A DNA stretch of 64,000 bases from Tautonia sp040717455 (GTDB lineage Bacteria; Planctomycetota; Planctomycetia; Isosphaerales; Isosphaeraceae): NCBI RefSeq assembly GCF_040717455.1, contig NZ_JBFEFH010000019.1, positions 75,837 to 139,836 of the forward strand. The letters run 5' to 3'. This document shows positions 16,223-24,083 of the stretch, in pieces. How positions within the stretch are numbered: the stretch's first letter is position 1; every line of letters starts with the position of its first letter. Made by a program: the position numbers and the translations under genes. The notes beneath the pieces were generated by a model. It was given only the letters and a program-made list of their open reading frames with translations. It was not told the DNA's origin and made no database searches.

Positions 16223-18412
16223 TCAAGGGGTGGGATCAAGCGCAGCAGGATCCGGATCGGGGTCGCGCAGGGCGTCGGGGAGCTGCGGGGCCTGCCCCGG
16301 GTCGGCCGGGTTCGGGGCCCCCGGCGGGTTGGCGTCCGGATCGCCCGCTCCGGGGAGGCCCATCCCCTGCCCCGCCCCGTCTTCCCTCAGGACATCGGGA
16401 GGCGCCGGGATCGGGTCCGGGCCGAGGGCGGCGTTCGGGATCGAGGGGGGGGCCGGGGCCGAATCGACCTCCGGCAGGATCGTCGGCGGGGCGACCATCG
16501 CCACCTCGGGCGTCACGGCGTCGAGGCCGACTGCGGCCCGGTAATCGGCCAGGGCCGAGAAGTACCGCCCCTCGGCCAAGACGCGGTTGACCTGGGCGTC
16601 GAGCACCTGCTGCTGCAAGATCACGAAGAAGAGCAAGGGCGAGGCGGCCATGATCTCCAGCCGGGTCCGCTCGGCCTCGGCCAGTTGCCGCGTGACGATC
16701 TCGACGTTGCGGAGGTATTGCAGCGATTCGTAGGCGGCGCGGAGGTTGGCCGCCTCGCGGAGCACGTCGTTCTGGATCGTGTCGCGGGCGAATTGGGTCC
16801 GGGCCGAGATCTGCCGCATCTCCGCCTCGGCCGTCCGGACCCGGCCCCGGGCCAGTCGGCGCTGCAGGGGGACCTCGAAGAACATCGAGGCCTCCAGGAT
16901 GAACGGCCGGAAGTCCCCCCGGAGCGACACCTGCCGATCCCCGACATTCTGCTCGGTGAACACGTAGAAATTCAACGACGGCAGCATCAGGTTCCGGGCC
17001 AGGTCGCGGTCGATCCGGACCCGGTCGTACTGGAGCATCAGGTCGAAGACCTCCGGCCGCAGGTTCAACGCCACGGCCACGTCCTGCTCGACCTGCGAGG
17101 CGTCGGGCGGCTGGGCGTCGGGGAAGGCCAGCGGGATATTGTCCGCGGCCGGGATCGACGGCAGGCCCCGCTCGTCCCTCAGGTAGAAGGAGAGGGTGAT
17201 CGACGCCTGCTCGAAGTTCCGCCGGGCGTCGACGAGCTGCTGCTGCCGTCGGATCAAGACGTTCTGGAACGCGATCACGTCGATCTGCGACACCCGGCCG
17301 ATCTCCGGCCGGGCCTGCTCGATCAGCGTGGCCATCTGCGTCTGGGTAATCTTGAGCAGGTTCTGATTGATCGCGTACACCTGGCCGGTCGCGACCCAGG
17401 CCCAGTACGCCTTCGCCGCGTCTCGGAGCAGGGTGATCCGCTCCCGGAGGATCCCCGGCTCGACCCGCCGACGCTCGATCTCGGCCTGGAAGAGCCGGGC
17501 CCGCCGCGCATCGAGCCGCAGGTTCTGCAGGAGCGGCTGCTCGAACCCCGACACGAAGGCACCGCCGCCGAGCGTGTTGAGGTAGTTGTAATACGTCGGG
17601 TAATCGCCGTAGGCCAGGCGGTAGCCGGTGAACGCCTTGCCGCCCGAGTTCATGATCGGCTGCGTCAGGAAGACGCTGTGGACGGCCCGGTCGTAGTAGC
17701 CGAGCGGGTAGTTCCGCGAGTCGGCGTTGAGGGCCAGGTCGAACGACCCCATCGACGACTGCACGGCCCCATCGGCCCGGTTCCTCCCCTCCAGGACCGC
17801 CAGGAACGGCGGGTAGAGGCGCTCCGAGGAGACCCGGACCTCCTGGAGCATCAAGGGCGGCCCCGCCGGCCGGCCGTCGATCCGAGGCGCCCCGCGCGGG
17901 ATCTCTCCCGTGCCGGCCTGGAGCTGCTCGACCTCGGGCAGCGTGAACGGCTCGTCGGAGGGGGGGGCGTCGGCCGGGCCTTCGTCCCCCCGGCCGAAGA
18001 GGCCGGGCAGGAGCAGGAGGTTCTGGTCCTGGGAGCCGAGCGCCGGGGGAGACGGGGCCTGCGTCCCCGGGAAGAGGCCCGGCAGGAAGGCCCCGCCGGG
18101 GGCGACGCCCGGCATGAACGGGACGAACGTGCCTTGCTGGCCGGGGCGGAACAAGGTTTCTCCCATCGCCTGCGGCGGCCCGCTCATCGGGTTCGAGAGC
18201 ATCGTCGGCGGCAAGGGCTGGCCGAAGGGGGAGATCCCCATCGCCCGGGGGGGGCCGGGCGTCAGGTCGGGCTGGAGGGAGAAGGGCAATTGGGCTCCCG
18301 CGGAGCCGTCCGCTCCCTGGAAGCCGGGGTAGTCCTGCGCGACCGCGGCCGGGGTGATCGCCATCAACCCGGCCGCGATCCTGACGAAGAGCCTCCGCAT
18401 CCTGCGGGTCAT
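16223..18412 (-). CDS. TolC-family outer-membrane channel
   Basis: A 729-residue outer-membrane factor, longer than usual because of a ~200-residue Pro/Gly-rich region after the signal peptide (FVRIAAGLMAITPAAVAQ) and a Pro-rich tail of about 80 residues. The core carries the long-helix repeats of TolC proteins (for example KAYWAWVATGQVYAINQNLL and FRPFILEASMFFEVPLQRR). It should form the exit duct for the ABC exporter and HlyD-type adaptor encoded upstream on the same strand. Its ATG overlaps the adaptor's stop by 4 bp, indicating translational coupling. Confidence 0.85.
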   Translation of the reverse strand: MTRRMRRLFVRIAAGLMAITPAAVAQDYPGFQGADGSAGAQLPFSLQPDLTPGPPRAMGISPFGQPLPPTMLSNPMSGPPQAMGETLFRPGQQGTFVPFMPGVAPGGAFLPGLFPGTQAPSPPALGSQDQNLLLLPGLFGRGDEGPADAPPSDEPFTLPEVEQLQAGTGEIPRGAPRIDGRPAGPPLMLQEVRVSSERLYPPFLAVLEGRNRADGAVQSSMGSFDLALNADSRNYPLGYYDRAVHSVFLTQPIMNSGGKAFTGYRLAYGDYPTYYNYLNTLGGGAFVSGFEQPLLQNLRLDARRARLFQAEIERRRVEPGILRERITLLRDAAKAYWAWVATGQVYAINQNLLKITQTQMATLIEQARPEIGRVSQIDVIAFQNVLIRRQQQLVDARRNFEQASITLSFYLRDERGLPSIPAADNIPLAFPDAQPPDASQVEQDVAVALNLRPEVFDLMLQYDRVRIDRDLARNLMLPSLNFYVFTEQNVGDRQVSLRGDFRPFILEASMFFEVPLQRRLARGRVRTAEAEMRQISARTQFARDTIQNDVLREAANLRAAYESLQYLRNVEIVTRQLAEAERTRLEIMAASPLLFFVILQQQVLDAQVNRVLAEGRYFSALADYRAAVGLDAVTPEVAMVAPPTILPEVDSAPAPPSIPNAALGPDPIPAPPDVLREDGAGQGMGLPGAGDPDANPPGAPNPADPGQAPQLPDALRDPDPDPAALDPTP

Positions 18413-20157
18413 TTCGGCCTCTTCACCTTGGGTTTGTCGTCCTTTGCCCCCCCGCCGTCCTTGGCGGAAGGCTCCTGATCGGCCACAACCGGGGCGAACC
18501 CGTTGAGCCGACGCCAGATCTCGAAGCCGAGCGGGACCTCTCGCAAGAGCACCCAGCCGTTGGCCCGAGCCCCCTGACGCAGATACTCGCGAGACGGCCA
18601 GGGGCTCCGGACCCTCGCCAGCCCATCCCGCTCATCTTGAATCGGCTCGTCAGGCAGGAATTCGCCACTCATCCCGGTAATTGTCAAACGTCCTTCGCCC
18701 GAATCTTCCGGATTAATCTCCACCGCCGCGACGGTCCCGGTCGCCCCCGACTCAAGGCCCGTGACCGTGCTGCCGACCGAGAAGCCCGCCTCGTTCAGGT
18801 CGTACACGCTCAGCTCGGGACCCGAGAGATCCGGGACCGCCAGGATCCGGAACCGGCCCTTGAGCGACTCGCTCGCGTCCACCAATGCCACCTTCGCGGG
18901 GAAGGTGCCGACCGCGACCGACGGCCATCCCATGAACTGCAAGGCCGGCCACCCCTCGAACTGGAGCCGGACCGGGTCGCCCGCGTGCACCAGGGGCACG
19001 TCCCGGCCGGGCAGGTAGATCTCGGCGGCCAGCCGGGGCGTGTCGGGGATGATGATCGCCAGCGGGTCTCCGTCCTTGACCTGGGCACCCGCGCCGACGT
19101 TCGTCAGGATCCGCAAGACCGTCCCCGCCTGCGAGCTGACCACCCGGGTCCCCTGCTCCTGCTGGCGGATCTTCACCAGCATCTCCTGCTTCTTGTTCTC
19201 GTAATTCTGCACCTCGACCTGGGCGTTCTGGATGTCGCTCCGGGCCTTCTCGACCTCGGCGATCGCCTTGGCCTCCACCGCGTTGCGCTTCGCCTCGTAG
19301 CCTTCGAGCGCCTGCTTGGCCTGCTCCAACGCCGCCTCGGTCTGGCTCAGCTTCTGTTCGGTGGTCCGATAGATTTGCTCGGCGGCGATGACCGCCTGCC
19401 CCGCCTCCAGGCCGCGCTCGTAAAGCGCGCGGACCTGCTCGTACTTCCACTTGTAGCCCTTCAGGTCGGTCTCGGTCTCGGCGACTTTCTGCCTGGCCTC
19501 GTTGATCTTCTCCTCGGCGCCGTCGATCATCGCCTCGGCCTCGAAGACCGACTGCTCCTTCTCGGCCTCTTTCTGGGTCAGGGCGGCCTCATACGTCTCG
19601 ACCTTCTGCTTGGCGAATTCGAGCTGCTGGACGGCCAGCTCTTTCTGCTGCTCCAGCGTCTCGATGTACTGCGGGTCGATGTTCTCGACCCGGGCGACGA
19701 TCTCGCCCGCCTCGACCCGGTCCCCTTCGTTGACGTAGAACTCGACCACCCGGCCGTAGATCGGCGAGAAGACCTGATATTCCCGGTCGAGCGGGTGAAA
19801 CGCCGTGACCTGGCCGTCGCCGTAGACCGACTGCCGCCAGGGGACCCAGATCATCACGAACGGCAAGACCAGGCAGACGAGGATCACCCCCATCCCCACC
19901 CGGCGCGCCGTCTTGGGCGTGCCGACCTGATGCAAGGCCGGCATCCGCGACCCGGCGTCGAAGGCCCGGGCCGGCAGGCCCGGGCGCGGCCGGATCGCCG
20001 GCAAGCCGCTGGCCGGCCGCCGCATCGGGGCGCGTCGGGTCGGGACCTCGGCCGGGAGCATGGCCGCATCGGTCGCCAGCATGCCCCCTTCCGCCATCCG
20101 GGTGGCCGTCGCTCGGGTCGAGGCGGCCGTCTCCTGGGGTCTCAGCTCAGACGACAT
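18409..20157 (-). CDS. HlyD/EmrA-type membrane fusion protein (T1SS adaptor)
   Basis: A 582-residue periplasmic adaptor joining the ABC exporter to the TolC-type channel. After a ~85-residue cytoplasmic leader there is one transmembrane helix (MGVILVCLVLPFVMIWVPW), a first lipoyl-like half (EYQVFSPIYGRVVEFYVNEG), a long Glu/Lys/Gln-rich coiled coil over roughly residues 150-340, the second lipoyl half (VVSSQAGTVLRIL), and a beta-barrel domain. The coiled-coil length suits spanning a wide periplasm. Its start lies inside the end of the ABC gene (16-bp overlap) and its end overlaps the channel gene, so all three are probably translated together. Confidence 0.88.
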   Translation of the reverse strand: MSSELRPQETAASTRATATRMAEGGMLATDAAMLPAEVPTRRAPMRRPASGLPAIRPRPGLPARAFDAGSRMPALHQVGTPKTARRVGMGVILVCLVLPFVMIWVPWRQSVYGDGQVTAFHPLDREYQVFSPIYGRVVEFYVNEGDRVEAGEIVARVENIDPQYIETLEQQKELAVQQLEFAKQKVETYEAALTQKEAEKEQSVFEAEAMIDGAEEKINEARQKVAETETDLKGYKWKYEQVRALYERGLEAGQAVIAAEQIYRTTEQKLSQTEAALEQAKQALEGYEAKRNAVEAKAIAEVEKARSDIQNAQVEVQNYENKKQEMLVKIRQQEQGTRVVSSQAGTVLRILTNVGAGAQVKDGDPLAIIIPDTPRLAAEIYLPGRDVPLVHAGDPVRLQFEGWPALQFMGWPSVAVGTFPAKVALVDASESLKGRFRILAVPDLSGPELSVYDLNEAGFSVGSTVTGLESGATGTVAAVEINPEDSGEGRLTITGMSGEFLPDEPIQDERDGLARVRSPWPSREYLRQGARANGWVLLREVPLGFEIWRRLNGFAPVVADQEPSAKDGGGAKDDKPKVKRPK

Positions 20158-22421
20158 AGCTGCGTCTCCTTCAACCAGTCTTCGAGGTCCCGACGCTGAC
20201 CGCCGGCCATCTCAAGGGTGTGTTCGATGTGCCCGTCGGCCAGGATCACCGCCCGGTCGCAGTTCGTCACCACTTCCTGGCCGTGCGAGACGATCAGGAG
20301 GGTCCACGGCGCGCCGCGGTCGAACAGGGTCTCCACCACCTTGCGGCGGGCATCGAGGTCGATGCTGTCCAGCCCCTCGTCGATGACGAGCAGGCGGGGG
20401 TCCCCGGCGATGGCCCGGGCGAGCATCACCCGGCGCGACTGGCCGAGCGACAGCGGCGCCCCGTTGCTCGAGAGGATCGTGTGCAGGCCGTCGGGCAGGT
20501 CCATCACCTCTTCCAGCAGCCGCACCGCGTCGAGCGCCCGGCGGACGTCGCTGAGCGAGAGCCAGAGCCGGCCGACCCGGACATTCTCCAGCACCGTGTC
20601 CTCGATGATCTCCAGGCCCTTGACCATCGCCACTTCGGCCCTGAGTGATTCGAGCCGGAGGTCCCGGGTGTTCGTCCCGTCCAGTTCGATGGCCCCGTGA
20701 GTCGGGGCGCGGAGGCCGTAGATCAGGTCGAGTAGCGTACTCTTGCCCGAACCGCTCGGCCCGATGATCGCCAGGCGTTCGCCCGGCTTGACCTCCAGAT
20801 CCATGTTGTGCAGCACGGACCGGTGATTCTCGTATTCGTACGACAGGTGACGCAGGACCAGGTGCGCCCCCTGTTCCGGGATCTCGCGCTGCGGCTCGCC
20901 GTCGTGCCGCTCCAGGGGCAAGTCGACCAGGACCCCCAGTTTGTCCATGGCCGCCATCATGTCGTACCAGGCTTCCAGATGCTTGCCCAGCTTGCTGAAC
21001 GAGAGCAAGACGGTGGCGATGATCAGCTCGGCGGCCACCAGCTGCCCGAGGGTCAGCTGCTGCTGGATCACCAGGTAGCCCCCCAGCCCCAGCAGGGCCG
21101 AGCTGGCGATCGCCTGCAAGGCCAGCGCGAAGATGACCTGACGCATCACGATCGCGAAGTGCCGGCGGCGGGCCGACAGGTAGCGCCGGGTGGCGGCGTC
21201 GGCCCGGTCCATCGCGAAATCGGCCCCGCCGTCGACCTTGAACGTCAAGGGGGTCCGGGCGATCTCCTCCAGGCCGCCGGCCACCTCGTACTTGGCCACC
21301 GACTCCTGGATGCTCGTCCGGATCGCCCCCCGGCCGAGCAGGAAGATCATCCCGGTCATGGCGATGAGCAGGATCAGGTCGAACCCGAGCAGGAACGGGT
21401 GGTAGAAGGCCAGGACGATCAGGCCGATCCCCGCCCCCAAGACGACCGAGATGCCGTCGAGCATCAGCAGGGCCGCGACCTTCTGCACGATCAGGACGTC
21501 GAAGAACCGATTCACCAGCTCCGGCCCGTGGTTGCGGTCGTAGGCGTCGATCCGGACCCGGGGCAGGCGGTACGCCAGGTCGGCCGTGACCCGGGCGAAG
21601 ATCCGGCGCTGCATGATCTCGACCATGTAGGTCTGCAAGGCCCGCAACATCGCCGCCAGCCCGAGGCAGGCCAGCAGGATCAGGGTCAGCACGATCAACT
21701 GCTGGAGCAGCAGGTTGAGGGCCACGGTCGTGACCACCGCCTCGACCGCCAGCGGCGTGGCCAGGGAGAGGATCCCGACCCCCACCGCATAGGCGACGAT
21801 CACCCAGAGGTCCCGCTTCGCCTCGATCCGCAGGAGGCCGATCAGGCGTCGGACCGGCGAGATGTCGTGCCCATGCCCATGTCCGTGCCCCCCGCCGTGC
21901 CCATGCCCATGTCCCCCGCCATGCCCGTGCCCGTGTCCGTGAGCGTACATCTCATCGGCGTCGGGATCGCGCAGGGGGTGGCACGGGGCGAGCGGCAGGA
22001 CCATCGCCCAGGACACCGCGGCCTTCGGATCGCCCAGCCCGAGGCGCCGGGCCAGTTCCTTCTCGGAGACGACGGCCCCCGAGCCGCCGCGTTCCGGGGC
22101 GGCGAGCCGGGCGTGTTTGCCCTTCCGGCCGACGAGGGTGATCCAGGTGCCCAGCCCGCCGTCCTGGCCGGGGACGAAGGTGACGACCGGCATGTCGGGC
22201 CGGGCCGAGGCGATCGCCTCGCGGATCGACCACCGCGACGGCGTGATCCGCAGGCCGAAATGCTTGCCCATCATGGCGAGGCGCGCCAGCCAGGCCTGAT
22301 CGGCCGGACCCTGGAACTCCCGCTCCGACTGGTAGAACAGCTGCCGGCCCAGCACCGGGTCGTATTCCAGGCCCGCGGCCTCGGTACAGGCGTCAAGCAC
22401 GTCGTCGGTGGCCCAGCTCAT
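20142..22421 (-). CDS. Type I secretion ABC exporter with His/Gly-rich linker
   Basis: A 759-residue half-transporter. Residues 1-155 form an N-terminal domain that may be a degenerate C39 peptidase-like domain (LAMMGKHFGLRITPSRWSI, later VVTFVPGQDGGLGTWITL); no catalytic Cys motif is visible. Residues 161-186 are a His/Gly repeat with 11 histidines. Six membrane helices follow, then an intact ATPase: Walker A GPSGSGKST, signature LSLGQ, Walker B LLVIDEG and an H-loop SHG. It would pump a substrate through the adaptor and TolC-type channel encoded downstream. The His-rich linker suggests metal binding but has no proven role. The start overlaps the end of the HPF-like gene by 29 bp. Confidence 0.9.
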   Translation of the reverse strand: MSWATDDVLDACTEAAGLEYDPVLGRQLFYQSEREFQGPADQAWLARLAMMGKHFGLRITPSRWSIREAIASARPDMPVVTFVPGQDGGLGTWITLVGRKGKHARLAAPERGGSGAVVSEKELARRLGLGDPKAAVSWAMVLPLAPCHPLRDPDADEMYAHGHGHGHGGGHGHGHGGGHGHGHGHDISPVRRLIGLLRIEAKRDLWVIVAYAVGVGILSLATPLAVEAVVTTVALNLLLQQLIVLTLILLACLGLAAMLRALQTYMVEIMQRRIFARVTADLAYRLPRVRIDAYDRNHGPELVNRFFDVLIVQKVAALLMLDGISVVLGAGIGLIVLAFYHPFLLGFDLILLIAMTGMIFLLGRGAIRTSIQESVAKYEVAGGLEEIARTPLTFKVDGGADFAMDRADAATRRYLSARRRHFAIVMRQVIFALALQAIASSALLGLGGYLVIQQQLTLGQLVAAELIIATVLLSFSKLGKHLEAWYDMMAAMDKLGVLVDLPLERHDGEPQREIPEQGAHLVLRHLSYEYENHRSVLHNMDLEVKPGERLAIIGPSGSGKSTLLDLIYGLRAPTHGAIELDGTNTRDLRLESLRAEVAMVKGLEIIEDTVLENVRVGRLWLSLSDVRRALDAVRLLEEVMDLPDGLHTILSSNGAPLSLGQSRRVMLARAIAGDPRLLVIDEGLDSIDLDARRKVVETLFDRGAPWTLLIVSHGQEVVTNCDRAVILADGHIEHTLEMAGGQRRDLEDWLKETQLCRLS

Positions 22422-22836
22422 CCTCGCCTCCCGTTGGGGTTCGCTTCAGACGCGGCCGACCCGGTGTCGACGGCATGGGTTCCGGCTCGCGATCGACGAG
22501 CGAGGACGAACCGGGGCCCAGCCCGATCCCCTCGCGGACCTCATGCTGGCGTTCCACCTCGCGCACCAGGGCGCGGCCGGCCCGGTCGATCGCCCGGGCC
22601 ACCGCCTCGAACGGCTCGTCGCCGCTGTCCTCCACCTTGACCAGGCCGTCGGCCATCGACAGCGTCACGGCGCAGCGGACCCCCGGCACCGCCGAGTTCC
22701 CCGCGTCCGACAGTCGAACCGTCACCCGGTCGACCTTCGGGCCGAACCGCCCCAGCGCCGATCCCACCCGACGCTCCACGTGCGATCGCAACGCCGGGTC
22801 CACCGGAATTCCCAAGCCCTGCACCATCACTCGCAT
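22393..22836 (-). CDS. HPF/RaiA-like ribosome-associated protein
   Basis: A 147-residue protein whose first ~95 residues resemble the S30AE/HPF fold that binds the 30S A/P sites during hibernation: a strand and helix with Pro/Leu/Arg/His (VDPALRSHVERRVGSALGRF), then paired strands (KVDRVTVRLSD, VRCAVTLSM) and a final helix with Glu/Arg (EAVARAIDRAGRALVREVER). The tail is Pro/Arg-rich and lacks the ~60-residue dimerisation domain of long HPF. I chose the ATG at 22836, with GAGAG just upstream; an ATG 9 bp further in is possible. Its end overlaps the start of the ABC exporter gene, an unusual partner for this family. Confidence 0.7.
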   Translation of the reverse strand: MRVMVQGLGIPVDPALRSHVERRVGSALGRFGPKVDRVTVRLSDAGNSAVPGVRCAVTLSMADGLVKVEDSGDEPFEAVARAIDRAGRALVREVERQHEVREGIGLGPGSSSLVDREPEPMPSTPGRPRLKRTPTGGEDELGHRRRA

Positions 22837-22959
22837 GACGACTCTCGTGACCCTCGCCTTGGATTGAACCGTGTTGCGATGCCCAAACACGACGATGTCC
22901 GGCCGCGCCGTATTGTGGGACGCTCCAATCCAAACGACAAGAGAAACTTTCGTTGGCGA

Positions 22960-23003
22960 CTCATCGAATTTTTCGATGAGTCTTCGATCGGTTTCCTCGA
23001 AGA
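22960..23003. promoter_or_regulatory. Operator-like palindromes between HPF-T1SS operon and nhaR-like gene
   Basis: A perfect 9+9 bp inverted repeat with a 3-bp centre lies at 22960-22980 (CTCATCGAA, TTT, TTCGATGAG). A second 7+7 bp repeat with a 9-bp spacer follows at 22981-23003 (TCTTCGA ... TCGAAGA), and a partial half-site (ATCATCGAG) is near 23015. The region is AT-richer than its surroundings. LysR regulators bind such sites between divergent promoters, so autoregulation and control of the HPF-T1SS operon are plausible inferences. Confidence 0.55.
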
Positions 23004-23045
23004 GTCCCCTGGGAATCATCGAGTAGATCGTTTAGTCTCTCTGAC

Positions 23046-23975
23046 ATGGAAGCGCTCAACTACCACCACTTGTTCTACTTCTGGATGGTCGCCCGCGAGG
23101 GGAGTATCGCCGCCGCCTGCGAGCAGCTCGACGTCTCGCAGCCGACGATCAGCGCCCAGATCCGGGCCCTCGAGCGCTCGCTCGGCCTCGGCCTCTTCGC
23201 CCGGGAGGGGCGCGGCCTGGTGCTGACCGACGCCGGGCGCGTCGCCTATCGCTACGCCGACGAGATCTTCTCGCTCGGCCGGGAGCTGCGCGACACGATC
23301 TCCGGTCGGCCGGCCGGCCACCCCTTGCGGCTCGCCGTCGGCGTCATCGACGCCATGTCGAAGCTGGTCGTCGCCCGATTGCTCGAACCGGCCCTCCGCC
23401 TGGAGGAGCCGGTCCGGATCATCTGCTCCGAGGGGTCGGTCGAGGAGCTGCTCGGCGACCTGGCCCGCCACCGGCTCGACGTCGTGCTCTCCGACGTCCC
23501 CCTGGCCCCCGGGGCGGCGGTCAGGGCCTACAACCACCAGCTCGGCGAGAGCGACGTGGCCATCTTCGGCCCCCCGGCGCTCGCCGACTCCCTGGCCGAC
23601 GACTTCCCCCGATCCCTCGACGGCGCCCCGATGCTCTTACCTGCCGAGCAGACCGCCGTCCGACGCTCGCTCGAACACTGGTTCGAGTCCGAGAATCTCC
23701 GCCCGCGGATCGTCGGCGAGTTCGAGGACAGCGCCCTGATGAAGGCCTTCGGCCATTCCGGCTTCGGCCTGTTCCCGTCCCCGGCCGTCATCGCCCGGGA
23801 GGTCTGCGACCAGTACAAGGTCCGGCTCGTCGGCCGGATCGACTCGGTCCGCGAGCAGTTCTACGCCATCTCGATCGACCGTCGCCTGAAGCACCCGGCC
23901 GTGGTGGCGATCTCCGAGGTCGCCCGGCGTCGGTTCCTCACGACGACGCCGGCCGACCAACCCGCCGCCGACTGA
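23046..23975 (+). CDS. LysR-family regulator, NhaR-like
   Basis: A 309-residue transcription regulator. The first 65 residues form the winged helix-turn-helix: LNYHHLFYFWMVAREGSIAA, then QLDVSQPTISAQIRALER and LFAREGRGLVLTDAG. The opening HHLFYFW/AREGSI wording is that of NhaR, which responds to sodium and also controls biofilm genes in enterobacteria. The remaining ~220 residues are the two-lobed effector domain. No nhaA gene is visible here. It is divergent from the HPF-T1SS operon, with a palindrome-rich gap of 209 bp between them. No ribosome site is obvious before the ATG. Confidence 0.88.
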   Translation: MEALNYHHLFYFWMVAREGSIAAACEQLDVSQPTISAQIRALERSLGLGLFAREGRGLVLTDAGRVAYRYADEIFSLGRELRDTISGRPAGHPLRLAVGVIDAMSKLVVARLLEPALRLEEPVRIICSEGSVEELLGDLARHRLDVVLSDVPLAPGAAVRAYNHQLGESDVAIFGPPALADSLADDFPRSLDGAPMLLPAEQTAVRRSLEHWFESENLRPRIVGEFEDSALMKAFGHSGFGLFPSPAVIAREVCDQYKVRLVGRIDSVREQFYAISIDRRLKHPAVVAISEVARRRFLTTTPADQPAAD

Positions 23976-24083
23976 GCGTCCCTCGCCCGCAGCCCCCGTC
24001 GATCGGCCGGCCGGTTTCCGGGGGCGAGCACGCGGATCGGCCCGAGGGGCGAGGCCCCTCCGCCGTGCCGTCCTCCGCCGAGA

